Positions 40,040 through 47,808 of a DNA stretch of 52,927 nt are shown piece by piece. The stretch is from positions 1 to 52,927 of the forward strand of contig SHYR01000006.1 in the NCBI GenBank assembly GCA_009692705.1, given 5' to 3'. The translations under genes and the position numbers were made by a program. Source of the stretch: Dehalococcoidia bacterium (lineage in GTDB: Bacteria; Chloroflexota; Dehalococcoidia; UBA2979). Numbering within the stretch: the stretch's first letter is position 1; every line of letters starts with the position of its first letter. The notes under the pieces were generated by a model. It was not told the origin of the DNA. It did no database searches and worked only from the letters and a program-made list of their open reading frames with translations.

Positions 40040-41665
40040 CTACGACGCCGGCGGCAGCTCCCGCGCGATCGCGCGCGCCAGCGCCGCCGGCGTCTGCGTC
40101 GCATCAAGCACGAGGTGCGCCGGCGCCTCAGCGGCCGTCACCGCCTCGAACGCCTCGCGCTGCCGCTGATACAGCTCCCAGGTCGCGTCCGAAGTGCGCA
40201 GCGGATCGTCGCGCCGGGCCGCCATGCGTGCTCGCGCCTCGTCGTCGGTCAGCCGCAGCTCGGCGATCAGCGCCGGCACACCGCGCTCGGCCGCCAGCGC
40301 GAGCGCGGCCGCACGCTGCCGCGCGCTGGCGTAGGTGGCGTCCAGCACGACGGGCGCCCCCGCTTCGAGGTGCGCGGCGGCGCGACGCCGCAGCTCGGCG
40401 TAGGTGCGCTCCGTGATCGCGTCATCGTAAAGACCGCCGCGGAACGTGCCCTCCGCGCGCGCTCGCGGGTCGAGCCCCGCGAGCTGCTTGCGCACGGCGT
40501 CGGACGAGAGGTAGGCGGCGCCGGCGCGCGCGGCCAGCGTGCCCGCGACCGTCGACTTGCCGCTGGCTGGCAGCCCGGCGAGCAGCACCAGCGCCGGACC
40601 GGCCCGGCGCTGCGCGTAGGCCGCCGCGAGCCGGAAGTAGCGCGCCGCGGAATCGTGCAGCGCGCGGCGCTGCAACTCCGGCACCTCCTGCGCCTGCGCG
40701 CCGATCGATTCCACCTTGCCGCGCACGAACGCGCGCAGCGCGCGATGCAGCGGCTGCAGCAGTCCCATCGTCTCGTCGTGCGCCGCCGCCAGGTACCGCC
40801 CCGCGAGCTCGTCGCCGAGCTCGCCGTGACCGAGCGCTTCGAGGTCCATCGCCAGGAACGCGACGTCATAGCCGACGTCGAGGTAGCGGAACTGGAACCA
40901 GTCGCTGAACTCGATGCAGTCGACGATCGCCAGCGTGCCGGCGGCGTCGTCGAGCACGTAGACGTGCTTCGCCTGCAGGTCGCCGTGCCCCTCCACCACG
41001 CGCCCGGCGACCAGCCGCTCGTCGAGCAGGCGCTGCGACGCCTCGATCGTGCGCTCCACGAATTGGCGCGTGCGGCGCGCGTCCGCCTCCGCCCATGTCG
41101 AGCCGATGAAGCCCTGTGCCTCGCCGTACTCCCGCTCCCACCAGGCGCGCTCGGCTGGGCCGCCCGCGAACGTGGGAGGCTCCCTCACCACCCGCACCGA
41201 CTCGTGGAACGCGATCAACCGTCGTGCGAGCCGCTCGGCGATCCCCGGCGGCGCGGCGCCGGCCGCCAGCAGGCGGTCGAGCGTGCGATCGTCGGGGAGG
41301 CGGCGCATCTTCACCGCCCACTCCACCGGCTCGCCCTCGCGCTCCACGGCGAAGCCGCCGGCGGGCGTGCGCACGACCGGCGCCACGCCAAGATAGACAT
41401 CGAGCGCGAGGCGGCGGTTAAGCTCCACCTCGGCGCGGCAGAAGCGCTCGCGACGCTCGAGCGTGAGCTGGCTGATGAAGCCGAAGTCGACGGGCTTCTT
41501 CGTCTTGTAGACCAGCTCACCGGCGAGGAAGACGTACGAGATATGCGTCTGCCGCAACTCGACGGCGGCCGGATGGTGGGGGTATGCGGCCGGGTCGAGC
41601 AGGTCGCGCACGTACTCCGGCAGCGGCGAGGGTGGCGGAGGGCGGGCTTCGGCGTCGGCGGCCAC
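40040..41665 (-). CDS. Fused aminoglycoside-phosphotransferase-like / P-loop kinase protein
   Basis: A 541-residue fusion. Residues about 25-320 form an APH/kinase-like fold, with THISYVFLAGELVYKTKKPVDFGF (the ATP-binding Lys region), VEGHGDLQAKHVYV (catalytic HGD) and IVDCIEFSDWFQFRYLDVGYDVAFLAMDL (metal-binding Asp). Residues about 350-541 are an AAA_33-type P-loop kinase: LVLLAGLPASGKSTVAGTL, then DATYASARQRAAALALA and a lid. This two-domain family is widespread and uncharacterised, so aminoglycoside resistance should not be inferred. GTG 41665 lies 6 nt after CACTAT; the upstream extension in the ORF track overlaps the opposite gene. Confidence 0.83.
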   Translation of the reverse strand: MAADAEARPPPPSPLPEYVRDLLDPAAYPHHPAAVELRQTHISYVFLAGELVYKTKKPVDFGFISQLTLERRERFCRAEVELNRRLALDVYLGVAPVVRTPAGGFAVEREGEPVEWAVKMRRLPDDRTLDRLLAAGAAPPGIAERLARRLIAFHESVRVVREPPTFAGGPAERAWWEREYGEAQGFIGSTWAEADARRTRQFVERTIEASQRLLDERLVAGRVVEGHGDLQAKHVYVLDDAAGTLAIVDCIEFSDWFQFRYLDVGYDVAFLAMDLEALGHGELGDELAGRYLAAAHDETMGLLQPLHRALRAFVRGKVESIGAQAQEVPELQRRALHDSAARYFRLAAAYAQRRAGPALVLLAGLPASGKSTVAGTLAARAGAAYLSSDAVRKQLAGLDPRARAEGTFRGGLYDDAITERTYAELRRRAAAHLEAGAPVVLDATYASARQRAAALALAAERGVPALIAELRLTDDEARARMAARRDDPLRTSDATWELYQRQREAFEAVTAAEAPAHLVLDATQTPAALARAIARELPPAS

Positions 41666-41671
41666 GCGTCG

Positions 41672-41677
41672 ATAGTG
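41672..41677 (-). promoter_or_regulatory. Candidate -10 box, leaderless start of the kinase-fusion gene
   Basis: CACTAT, CGACGC, then GTG at 41665. Confidence 0.3.
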
Positions 41678-41761
41678 ATCGGCGCGCCCCCAGCCAGTCA
41701 AGACTGGTGCGCCTCCCGGCCGCCAGGTGATAGGCTGCCCCTCCGCAGGGAGGGAGCGCCG

Positions 41762-42697
41762 GTGCCGGAGCCCGAGCAGCACTTCTATCAGTCGCAGCGC
41801 TTGCGCCTCGCCTACTGGCAGTGGGGCGACCCGTCGGCACCCCCGCTCGTGCTCGTGCACGGCGGCCGCGACCACGCGCGCAGCTGGGACCGCGTGGCGC
41901 AGGCGTTCGCGCCCGGCTACCGCGTGGTGGCGCCCGACCTGCGCGGGCACGGCGACTCGCAGTGGGCGATCGGCGGCGAGTACTCGCTACGGCAGCAGGT
42001 GATCGACCTCGTGACGCTGATCGATCTGCTTGGCGGCCGCGCGGCGGTGATCGGCCACTCCCTGGGCGGGCAGATCGCTCTGCTGACCGCCGGCGCCTAC
42101 CCCGAGCGCTTCGAGGCGTTGGTCGCGGTCGAGGGCACCGTCGCCGGCGCCATCCGCTCGCAGAGCATCACCCCGCAGGCGATGCGCGAGGCCACCGACC
42201 GCCTGCGCACGCTCGAGCGACGCGTCCCGCGTCTCTACCCGACGCTGGAAGCGGCCCGCGACCGCATGATGGAGGCGAACAAGCGCCTCACGCCGGAGTT
42301 CGCGCTGCACCTGGCCACCTACGGCACGCGTCCCGTGGAGGGCGGCTATATCTGGAAATACGACGACTGGGCACGGATGGAGATGCGCGCCCACGACATC
42401 ACCGCCGAGGAGGCGCGCCACTTCTGGGCCGCGATCGCGTGCCCCGTGCTGCTGCTGATCGGCGGTAACTCCTTCGCCCGCCGTCGCACCGCCGACGACG
42501 AGCGCTTCTTCCAGCGCGCGCGCTCCGTCACCGTGCCGGATGCCGGGCACTGGGTGCAGCACGATCAGTTCGACGCGGCGCAGCGCACGATGCGCGCGCT
42601 GCTGGACGAGGCGTACCCGCCGCACGCGCTGAGCCTGCACCCGCGGACCGGGGCCGCGACGGGCACGCAGCAGGCGAGCAGGCCGCGGCCCGACTAG
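41762..42697 (+). CDS. Alpha/beta hydrolase
   Basis: The 311-residue protein starts at GTG 41762 with GGGAGGGAG upstream. The classical fold is visible: PLVLVHGGRDHARSWDRVAQAF (oxyanion HGG), VVAPDLRGHGDS, nucleophile elbow VIGHSLGGQIAL (Ser), a helical cap, and LLLIGGNSFARR with the catalytic His in VPDAGHWVQHDQ. It hydrolyses an ester, epoxide or C-C bond, but the substrate is unknown. No signal peptide. The C-terminal 20 residues are disordered. A hairpin follows. Confidence 0.88.
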   Translation: MPEPEQHFYQSQRLRLAYWQWGDPSAPPLVLVHGGRDHARSWDRVAQAFAPGYRVVAPDLRGHGDSQWAIGGEYSLRQQVIDLVTLIDLLGGRAAVIGHSLGGQIALLTAGAYPERFEALVAVEGTVAGAIRSQSITPQAMREATDRLRTLERRVPRLYPTLEAARDRMMEANKRLTPEFALHLATYGTRPVEGGYIWKYDDWARMEMRAHDITAEEARHFWAAIACPVLLLIGGNSFARRRTADDERFFQRARSVTVPDAGHWVQHDQFDAAQRTMRALLDEAYPPHALSLHPRTGAATGTQQASRPRPD

Positions 42698-42712
42698 CGC
42701 GGTAGGCGCTCC

Positions 42713-42744
42713 GCACCGGCGGGCGCGATCGTCGCGAGCGGTGC
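42713..42744 (+). terminator. Hairpin after the alpha/beta hydrolase
   Basis: GCACCG...CGGTGC encloses CGCGA-TCG-TCGCG, starting 16 nt past the stop. No T-tract. The remaining 42745-42870 shows no gene. Confidence 0.4.
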
Positions 42745-42870
42745 AGGGTTGCCCGGGGCAGCCGACACGCTGCCGACTGCGGCGGGCGCGCTCGACCCAC
42801 CCGCATAGGCAACTGGCGCCGGGGAGCAACGGGCGACGCCGCGAACCGCCTCATGGCGCGCCGGCCGGCG

Positions 42871-43515
42871 TTACTCGCCGGCGGTGCCGGAACTCGCGCC
42901 GCCGCTGCCGCCGCGGCGTCGCCCGCGGCCGCCACGACGCCCGCGCCGCCGGCGCTTCTCGCCGCCGGCGGTGGCATCGGGCTCGGGCGCGCCGCCATCG
43001 CCGGGCCGGCCGTTCGCACCGGCGCCCGGCTCGGCGCGCGGCACGCCGGCCCCGGGCTGTGCTCCGCGCCACTCCGCCTCCGGCTGCGCCGCGCCGGGGG
43101 CGGGGAAGCCCGTGACCGAGCGGCTGCCGCCGAGCAGCACGCGCTTGGTGGCGCGCAGCCCGGGGGGCTTCCGCCGCCGCCCGCCCAGGATCGAGTCATC
43201 GCCGCCCTCGGAGGCGGGACGGAACGCGATGTCCTCGGGCAGCGGGGCGTCCAGCTGGTCGCGCGGGATGGGGCCGGAGTAGCGCTGGCGCCCACGGGAC
43301 CGGTCGTCGTCGCGGAGGCGCTCGGCCTGGCCGCGCGCCGCTGGTGCCTGTGGCGCTGCCCCGTTGGTCGAGGCCTGACCGGACCCGCCGCTGCGGCCGC
43401 GGCCGCCACGCCGCCCGCGCCGGCGGCGCGGCTCCTCGCCAGACTGCGGTGGCCTCGCCGCGGGCTCGCCGCTGCGGCCGGCCAGCCGGGCCAGCACACG
43501 CGCCAACAGGCTCAC
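42871..43515 (-). CDS. Arg/Gly-rich, mostly disordered protein
   Basis: This 214-residue protein starts at GTG 43515. A short amphipathic helix (MSLLARVLARLAGR) leads. Two R/G-rich blocks of near-identical sequence follow, EEPRRRRGRRGGRGRSGGSG near 28-46 and GEKRRRRGRRGGRGRRRGGSGG near the C-terminus. They flank a more conserved-looking middle: RDDDRSRGRQRYSGPIPRDQLDAPLPEDIAF...DDSILGGRRRKPPGLRATKRVLLGG. RGG-type repeats usually bind RNA. The GC-rich antisense strand produces a 700-residue shadow ORF. Codon usage and the ordered core favour this frame. Function unknown. Confidence 0.55.
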   Translation of the reverse strand: MSLLARVLARLAGRSGEPAARPPQSGEEPRRRRGRRGGRGRSGGSGQASTNGAAPQAPAARGQAERLRDDDRSRGRQRYSGPIPRDQLDAPLPEDIAFRPASEGGDDSILGGRRRKPPGLRATKRVLLGGSRSVTGFPAPGAAQPEAEWRGAQPGAGVPRAEPGAGANGRPGDGGAPEPDATAGGEKRRRRGRRGGRGRRRGGSGGASSGTAGE

Positions 43516-43644
43516 GGGTGGGGCGCTCGCGGGGGGCAGGCCTGCGGGCCGGGGTCGCAGCTACCACGCCAGAACGGCGCGGCGATCAGTGTCATCACCG
43601 CGAGTATACCGAATCCGCGCCCCGCCCGCGAGCGCCCCGCGCGG

Positions 43645-44937
43645 CTAGCCTCCGCCCGCGGTCGCGGCGACGAGGTCGCGCTCGCGGCCCCAGCGCTCGG
43701 CGGCGCGGATCTCGTCGGCGGCCCGCCGCATCATCAGCAGGAAGAGCACCGCCCCGACCGCGGTCATGATGCTCGAGTAGCGAAAGACGTTCGCGATCCC
43801 GATCTCGGACACCACCGTGGCACCGATGAGCGAGCCGACGAGGAACCCGAGCGAGCTCGCCATCTGGTTGATGCCCATGATCGAGCCCATGCCGACGGAG
43901 CGCCCCACGGTGACGAAGATCGCGCTCTGCGCCGGCACCATCACCGCCTCGGCGGCGCCGATCGCGAGGTAGAGCGCCAGCAGCGACGGCAGGATCACCA
44001 CGCCATCGCCGAGCAGCGACACGCTCACCAATTGGCCCGGCACCGCAGGGATGAAGAACTGGCCGAGCGCCGAGAGCAGCAGACCGGCCACCACCAGCGT
44101 GATGCGGCTCATGCGGTCGGCAAACCGTCCGAACATTGGCTGCAAGACCGCGCTCGTGAGCGCGCGTGCCCCCAGCAACAAGCCGACGAAGGTGGCGCTG
44201 CCGGTGCCGAGGCCGTCGGCGCTGACGATGTAGACCGCCAGAAAGGCTCCGGAGGCCGAGAACGCCAGCGCAGTGACCGCGGTCACCGCGATCGCCGCCT
44301 GCACAAAGCGCCGCCGCAGCAGCTCGCTCCACGGCAGCGGCTCTACGTCCTCGTCCTCGACGTCCGCGAGCGCACCGCGGCGTCGCGGGTTGGCCGGCAA
44401 CGCGAGCAGGACGAACAACGCGGTGCATCCCAGCAGCAGCCCCATCGCGGCGAAGGCGACGTTCGAGCTGAAGAGGTCGCGCAAAGTACCGCCCAACAGC
44501 GGCCCGATCCCGAAGCCGGCGATCTGCGCCATCGCGAACGCGCCCATGTACGCGCCCTCGCGCCCGTTCGGCGCCAACCGGCCAACGTAGGCCATGCTCA
44601 TCGGGAAGACCATCGACACGCCGAGGCCGGAGAGCATGCGGAACGCGACCACCTCCTGCCAGCTGCCGGAGAACAGGTAGCCGAACCCCGCCACGGAGTA
44701 GACGACGAATCCGCCGACGATGAAGCGCTTCACGCCGTAGCGGTCGCCGAGCCGCCCCACGAACGGCGAGGCCACGAGCATCGCCACCGCGATCCCGGAG
44801 AAGGAGAGCGCGACCGCCGCCTCCGACCCGTGCAGCTCGTCGCGCACGTAGACCGGCAGCAACGGCGCCACCATGCCGATGCCGCACATGGCGACCAACA
44901 TCGCGATCCACAGGACCACGAATCCACGCGAGAGCAT
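43645..44937 (-). CDS. MFS transporter
   Basis: About 430 residues with 12 membrane helices. The start is ATG 44937 (LSRGFVVLWIAMLVAMCGIGMVAPLLPVYV) with AGGGG upstream. The MFS loop motif is ASPFVGRLGDRYGVKRFIVGG, and the second-half equivalent is LQPMFGRFADRMSRITLVVAG. The cytoplasmic middle loop is acidic (DVEDEDVEPLPW). The overall pattern is that of the MFS_1 drug/metabolite exporters. Cargo unknown. TAGAGT and related boxes in 44941-45115 could be its promoter. Confidence 0.87.
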   Translation of the reverse strand: MLSRGFVVLWIAMLVAMCGIGMVAPLLPVYVRDELHGSEAAVALSFSGIAVAMLVASPFVGRLGDRYGVKRFIVGGFVVYSVAGFGYLFSGSWQEVVAFRMLSGLGVSMVFPMSMAYVGRLAPNGREGAYMGAFAMAQIAGFGIGPLLGGTLRDLFSSNVAFAAMGLLLGCTALFVLLALPANPRRRGALADVEDEDVEPLPWSELLRRRFVQAAIAVTAVTALAFSASGAFLAVYIVSADGLGTGSATFVGLLLGARALTSAVLQPMFGRFADRMSRITLVVAGLLLSALGQFFIPAVPGQLVSVSLLGDGVVILPSLLALYLAIGAAEAVMVPAQSAIFVTVGRSVGMGSIMGINQMASSLGFLVGSLIGATVVSEIGIANVFRYSSIMTAVGAVLFLLMMRRAADEIRAAERWGRERDLVAATAGGG

Positions 44938-45103
44938 CACGAGCCCCTTGACTGAACACGGGACGCGGCGTCTCGGCGCGCCGTTCGAGCGCCCGCCGCC
45001 GCGCCCGCTCTACTCTACGGGACCGCTACACTACCGGACGGGGCGGGGGCGCGGGACCGCCCGGCTGCGCCGGCGCGGACACGGCCGGCCAGCGGCGTCG
45101 GGC

Positions 45104-45109
45104 TACACT
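45104..45109 (+). promoter_or_regulatory. -10 box, leaderless start of the globin-fusion gene
   Basis: TACACT, TCACGC, then ATG at 45116. Confidence 0.5.
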
Positions 45110-45115
45110 TCACGC

Positions 45116-45829
45116 ATGGTCGATCACACCCACGAAGCGTCGGGACTGGGGCTCTGCGGCGGCTGCCGCTGGGCGGGCATGGTCGTCAGCGGCAAGGGAT
45201 CGCGCTTCCTGCGTTGCGGGCGCTCCGACGCGGACGAGAGCTTCGCGCGCTACCCGCCGCTGCCCGTCACCGCCTGCCGTGGCTTCGAGGCACCGGCCGC
45301 GCCACGCCGCACCGCGAGGCGGCCCGCCAGCTCCGTGCTCGACGGCGCAGTCCCCGACGACGAGCTGATCACGTTCGTCGAAACGCCACCTCCGCCCGGG
45401 GGCGGTCCGCGCGCGGGCGGACCGACGCTGTTCGAGCGCGCCGGCGGCCGCGCAGCCGTTGAGCGCATCGTCGAGCGCTTCTACGACCGCATCGAGCGCG
45501 ACCCCGAGTTGCGACCGCTCTTCCCCGCCGACCTGGCCGCCGGGCTGGAGAAGCAGCGCCTCTTCCTCGAGCAGTGGCTGGGCGGCGAGGAGCGTTACTC
45601 GCAGCGCTACGGGCACCCGCGGCTGCGGCGGCGCCACTTCCCGTTCGTGATCTCGGAGCGCGCCGCCGGGCGCTGGCTGCGCCACATGGCGGAGGCGCTG
45701 CGCGAGGCCGGCGTGCCCGAGGACGCGCGCGCCGAGATGCTCGCCGGGCTGAGGCCGCTCGCGCATCACATGGTGAACGAAGGGCAGGACGTGCCGCGCG
45801 CGCCGCTGGATAGCGAACGCCTCGACTAG
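45116..45829 (+). CDS. Fusion of a four-Cys domain with a group II truncated haemoglobin
   Basis: A 237-residue protein. The N-terminal 60 residues carry four Cys: LCGGCRWAGMVVSGKGSRFLRCGRSDADESFARYPPLPVTACRGFE. I recall this as a small stand-alone family in several phyla; it may bind metal. A linker follows, then a truncated globin (about 112-225): LFERAGGRAAVERIVERFYDRIERDPELRPLFP, LEKQRLFLEQWLGGEERYSQRYGHPRLRRRHFPF. The proximal His is in RRRHFPF. It probably binds O2 or NO in the cytoplasm. ATG 45116 lies 6 nt after TACACT, and the ORF-track extension upstream is not real. It ends in a 4-nt convergent overlap with ubiE/menG. Confidence 0.85.
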   Translation: MVDHTHEASGLGLCGGCRWAGMVVSGKGSRFLRCGRSDADESFARYPPLPVTACRGFEAPAAPRRTARRPASSVLDGAVPDDELITFVETPPPPGGGPRAGGPTLFERAGGRAAVERIVERFYDRIERDPELRPLFPADLAAGLEKQRLFLEQWLGGEERYSQRYGHPRLRRRHFPFVISERAAGRWLRHMAEALREAGVPEDARAEMLAGLRPLAHHMVNEGQDVPRAPLDSERLD

Positions 45830-46599
45830 CCGCTCGCCGGGCCGCCCGCGCCGCCGTCCGCGCGCGGCACCTCCGCGACGTGCAGCGCCACCGTGCCGAG
45901 CATCATCACCCGCACCTGCGTGACCGCGAAGCCCGCGCGGCGCAGCGCGGCGGTCAGCTCCAACGGCGTCAGGAAGTGGTCCACCGACACCGGCAGGTAG
46001 GCGTAGGCGCTGGCGTGGCCGGAGATCACCCGCCCCAGCAGCGGCACGACGTAGCGCAGGTGCAGCCGGATCAGCGGCCGCAGCCACCCGCGCTCCAGCC
46101 TCGGGATCTCGAGCACCGCGAGCCGCCCCCCGGGCCGCAGCACGCGCCGCGCCTCCGCCAGCGCGACGTCGAGCGCGGGCACGTTGCGCAGCACGAACGC
46201 CGCGCACCACGCGTCGACGGAGCCGCCGGCGAGCGGCAGCCGCGTGGCGTCGCCGAGCGCGAACGCTGCCTCGCGCGCGCCCGCGCGCGCCGCCTTGCGG
46301 CGCGCGTGCGCGAGCATCGGCGCTGCGAAGTCGAGGCCCAGCACCATGCCGGCGCCGGCGCGTGCGCACGCCAGCGCGAGATCGCCGGTGCCGCTCCCGA
46401 CATCGACCACGCGGTCGCCGGGCCGCACCAGCAGGCGGGCGGCGAGCCGCCGCCAGGCGTGGTGGCGGCCGCCGGTGATCAGCGCGTTCATGAGGTCGTA
46501 GCGGGCGGCGATCTCGCCAAACATGCCGCGCACGTAGCCCGCGCGGTCCGCGCCCGCCTCGAACAGCCCGCTGGCCGGCTCCCCACCACGTTCGCTCAT
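45826..46599 (-). CDS. ubiE: Demethylmenaquinone/ubiquinone-type C-methyltransferase
   Basis: The 257-residue protein matches UbiE/MenG: GYVRGMFGEIAARYDLMNALITGGRHHAWRRLAARLL, SAM motif RVVDVGSGTGDLALA, DAWCAAFVLRNVPALDVALAEARRVLRPGGRLAVLEIPR, and SAYAYLPVSVDHFLTPLEL near the end (YxYLPxS). It methylates the quinone ring in the last steps of menaquinone synthesis; menaquinone is more likely than ubiquinone in this lineage (inference). ATG 46599 lies 7 nt after TACGCT, so probably leaderless. The stop shares a CTAG with the convergent globin gene. Confidence 0.88.
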   Translation of the reverse strand: MSERGGEPASGLFEAGADRAGYVRGMFGEIAARYDLMNALITGGRHHAWRRLAARLLVRPGDRVVDVGSGTGDLALACARAGAGMVLGLDFAAPMLAHARRKAARAGAREAAFALGDATRLPLAGGSVDAWCAAFVLRNVPALDVALAEARRVLRPGGRLAVLEIPRLERGWLRPLIRLHLRYVVPLLGRVISGHASAYAYLPVSVDHFLTPLELTAALRRAGFAVTQVRVMMLGTVALHVAEVPRADGGAGGPASG

Positions 46600-46606
46600 G
46601 CGCGCG

Positions 46607-46612
46607 AGCGTA
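46607..46612 (-). promoter_or_regulatory. -10 box, leaderless start of ubiE/menG
   Basis: TACGCT, 7 nt, then ATG at 46599. Confidence 0.45.
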
Positions 46613-46720
46613 CGGCAGGCGTGGGCAGCGGACACGGCTCGAATCGGCATCTGGCCGATTGTGGAACACTCGCTCAGGCGATTGCGCGGAACTGGTGTTC
46701 TGTTCTCCCCTACAGCTTGC

Positions 46721-46726
46721 TATACT
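46721..46726 (+). promoter_or_regulatory. -10 box for the nurA-herA-sbcDC operon
   Basis: TATACT, preceded by TTCTGT at the -35 distance (17-bp spacer). Leader of about 53 nt. Confidence 0.45.
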
Positions 46727-46785
46727 GCGCGCCGTATCGCGCCGTGCAGCACGCCGAACCCGCGTGCCCGCCCCCGGAAGCCGCC

Positions 46786-47808
46786 ATGCCGTTGCGCCTG
46801 CTGCCCTGGGCCCCCGAGTACGGCACCTCGATGCAGTTCGACGCCGACGAGGCCGCCGAGGCCACCGGCGCCGTCGATGCCACGGTCGAGCGCGCGCAGT
46901 GGGCCCCGGTCGACCCGGCGGGCGAGCCGCCGCACGCGCTACAGGTGGTCGACGGCGTGCGGCGCGCGGAGGCGCACGCGATGGACGACGACGCGAACGG
47001 CGAGCCGCTGTGCGGGCTGTTCGGCTCCTTCGCCGTCGGCGTGGTGCGCTGCGAGGACGGCCACGCCTCGATCCCGGAGCCGCAGCTGCGCGTCGAACGT
47101 CGCTACCTGCAGGCCGGCGGCGACCCGCGTCACCGCGAGGTTCCGGCCGGCGACGCCACGCTGCTGTTCCGCGCCGAGGTGCCGGAGGGCGCCCGCAGCG
47201 CCAACGCGCTCGTCGATGCGCTCAACCGCGCGATGCTCGACGAGGAGGCGAAGCTCGCCGAGGAGCTGTCGCGCGACGCCGCCACGCTCACGTTCGTGGA
47301 CGGTCCGCTGCGCACGCTGCGCGCGCCGGGCCAGCACGTGGTCGGCTACGTGAAGCGCATCCACAACTGGTACCTCGACGCCGAGCAGCTGCGCATCCTG
47401 CCGCGGCTGGCGGTGGGGCAGCGCACGCCGCTCTTCCGCATCACCAGCCACGACGGCCGCGAGCGCTACTCGTGGTACCTGCGGCTCGCGGACCTCGGCG
47501 ACCGCTACCACACCCTCGGTGGCGTGATGCGGCTGGAGGCGCCGGGCGCGCAGCCGCCGCACGCGGCGGTCGTGCTGGCGGACCAGTCGACGCTGGCGCT
47601 GCCGCGGCTCGCCTCCTCACCGGTGCGCGACCCGCGTGCGCCGCAGAACCTCACGCCGGTGGGCGCGCTGGAGCGGGTGCTCACGCACCGGCTCGGCGAC
47701 CGCCGCTGGCTGCGCCGGCTGCTCGCGGCCGCCGTCGGCGAGGGCGCCGACGCGGTCGCCGCGGCCTCGGCACTGGTGCACGCGAATGCGAAAGGTGGCG
47801 CGGCATGA
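46786..47808 (+). CDS. nurA: NurA-domain 5'-3' nuclease
   Basis: The 340-residue protein starts at ATG 46786 with GGAAG upstream. ALQVVDGVRRAEAHAM matches the first NurA metal-binding motif (DG-x-R), and CGLFGSFAVGVVR follows. A later acidic/His set includes HNWYLDAEQLRILPRLAVGQRTPLF and SWYLRLAD. NurA is a Mn-dependent nuclease that works with the HerA pump to resect DNA ends. It overlaps herA by ATGA, so the partners are co-translated. The 45880 and 46659 ORF-track entries covering it are extended or shadow frames. Confidence 0.87.
   Translation: MPLRLLPWAPEYGTSMQFDADEAAEATGAVDATVERAQWAPVDPAGEPPHALQVVDGVRRAEAHAMDDDANGEPLCGLFGSFAVGVVRCEDGHASIPEPQLRVERRYLQAGGDPRHREVPAGDATLLFRAEVPEGARSANALVDALNRAMLDEEAKLAEELSRDAATLTFVDGPLRTLRAPGQHVVGYVKRIHNWYLDAEQLRILPRLAVGQRTPLFRITSHDGRERYSWYLRLADLGDRYHTLGGVMRLEAPGAQPPHAAVVLADQSTLALPRLASSPVRDPRAPQNLTPVGALERVLTHRLGDRRWLRRLLAAAVGEGADAVAAASALVHANAKGGAA

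Noticed and set aside
40040-41665. Aminoglycoside resistance gene
   Set aside because: The APH-like fold is fused to a P-loop kinase and belongs to a widespread uncharacterised family; nothing ties it to antibiotics.
39953-41761. Upstream extension of the alpha/beta hydrolase ORF (914 residues)
   Set aside because: Antisense to the kinase fusion; the hydrolase begins at GTG 41762 with a good ribosome site.
42853-44955. Plus-strand 700-residue ORF
   Set aside because: Antisense to the MFS transporter and the R/G-rich protein; low-complexity R/A/H/D composition and no motifs.
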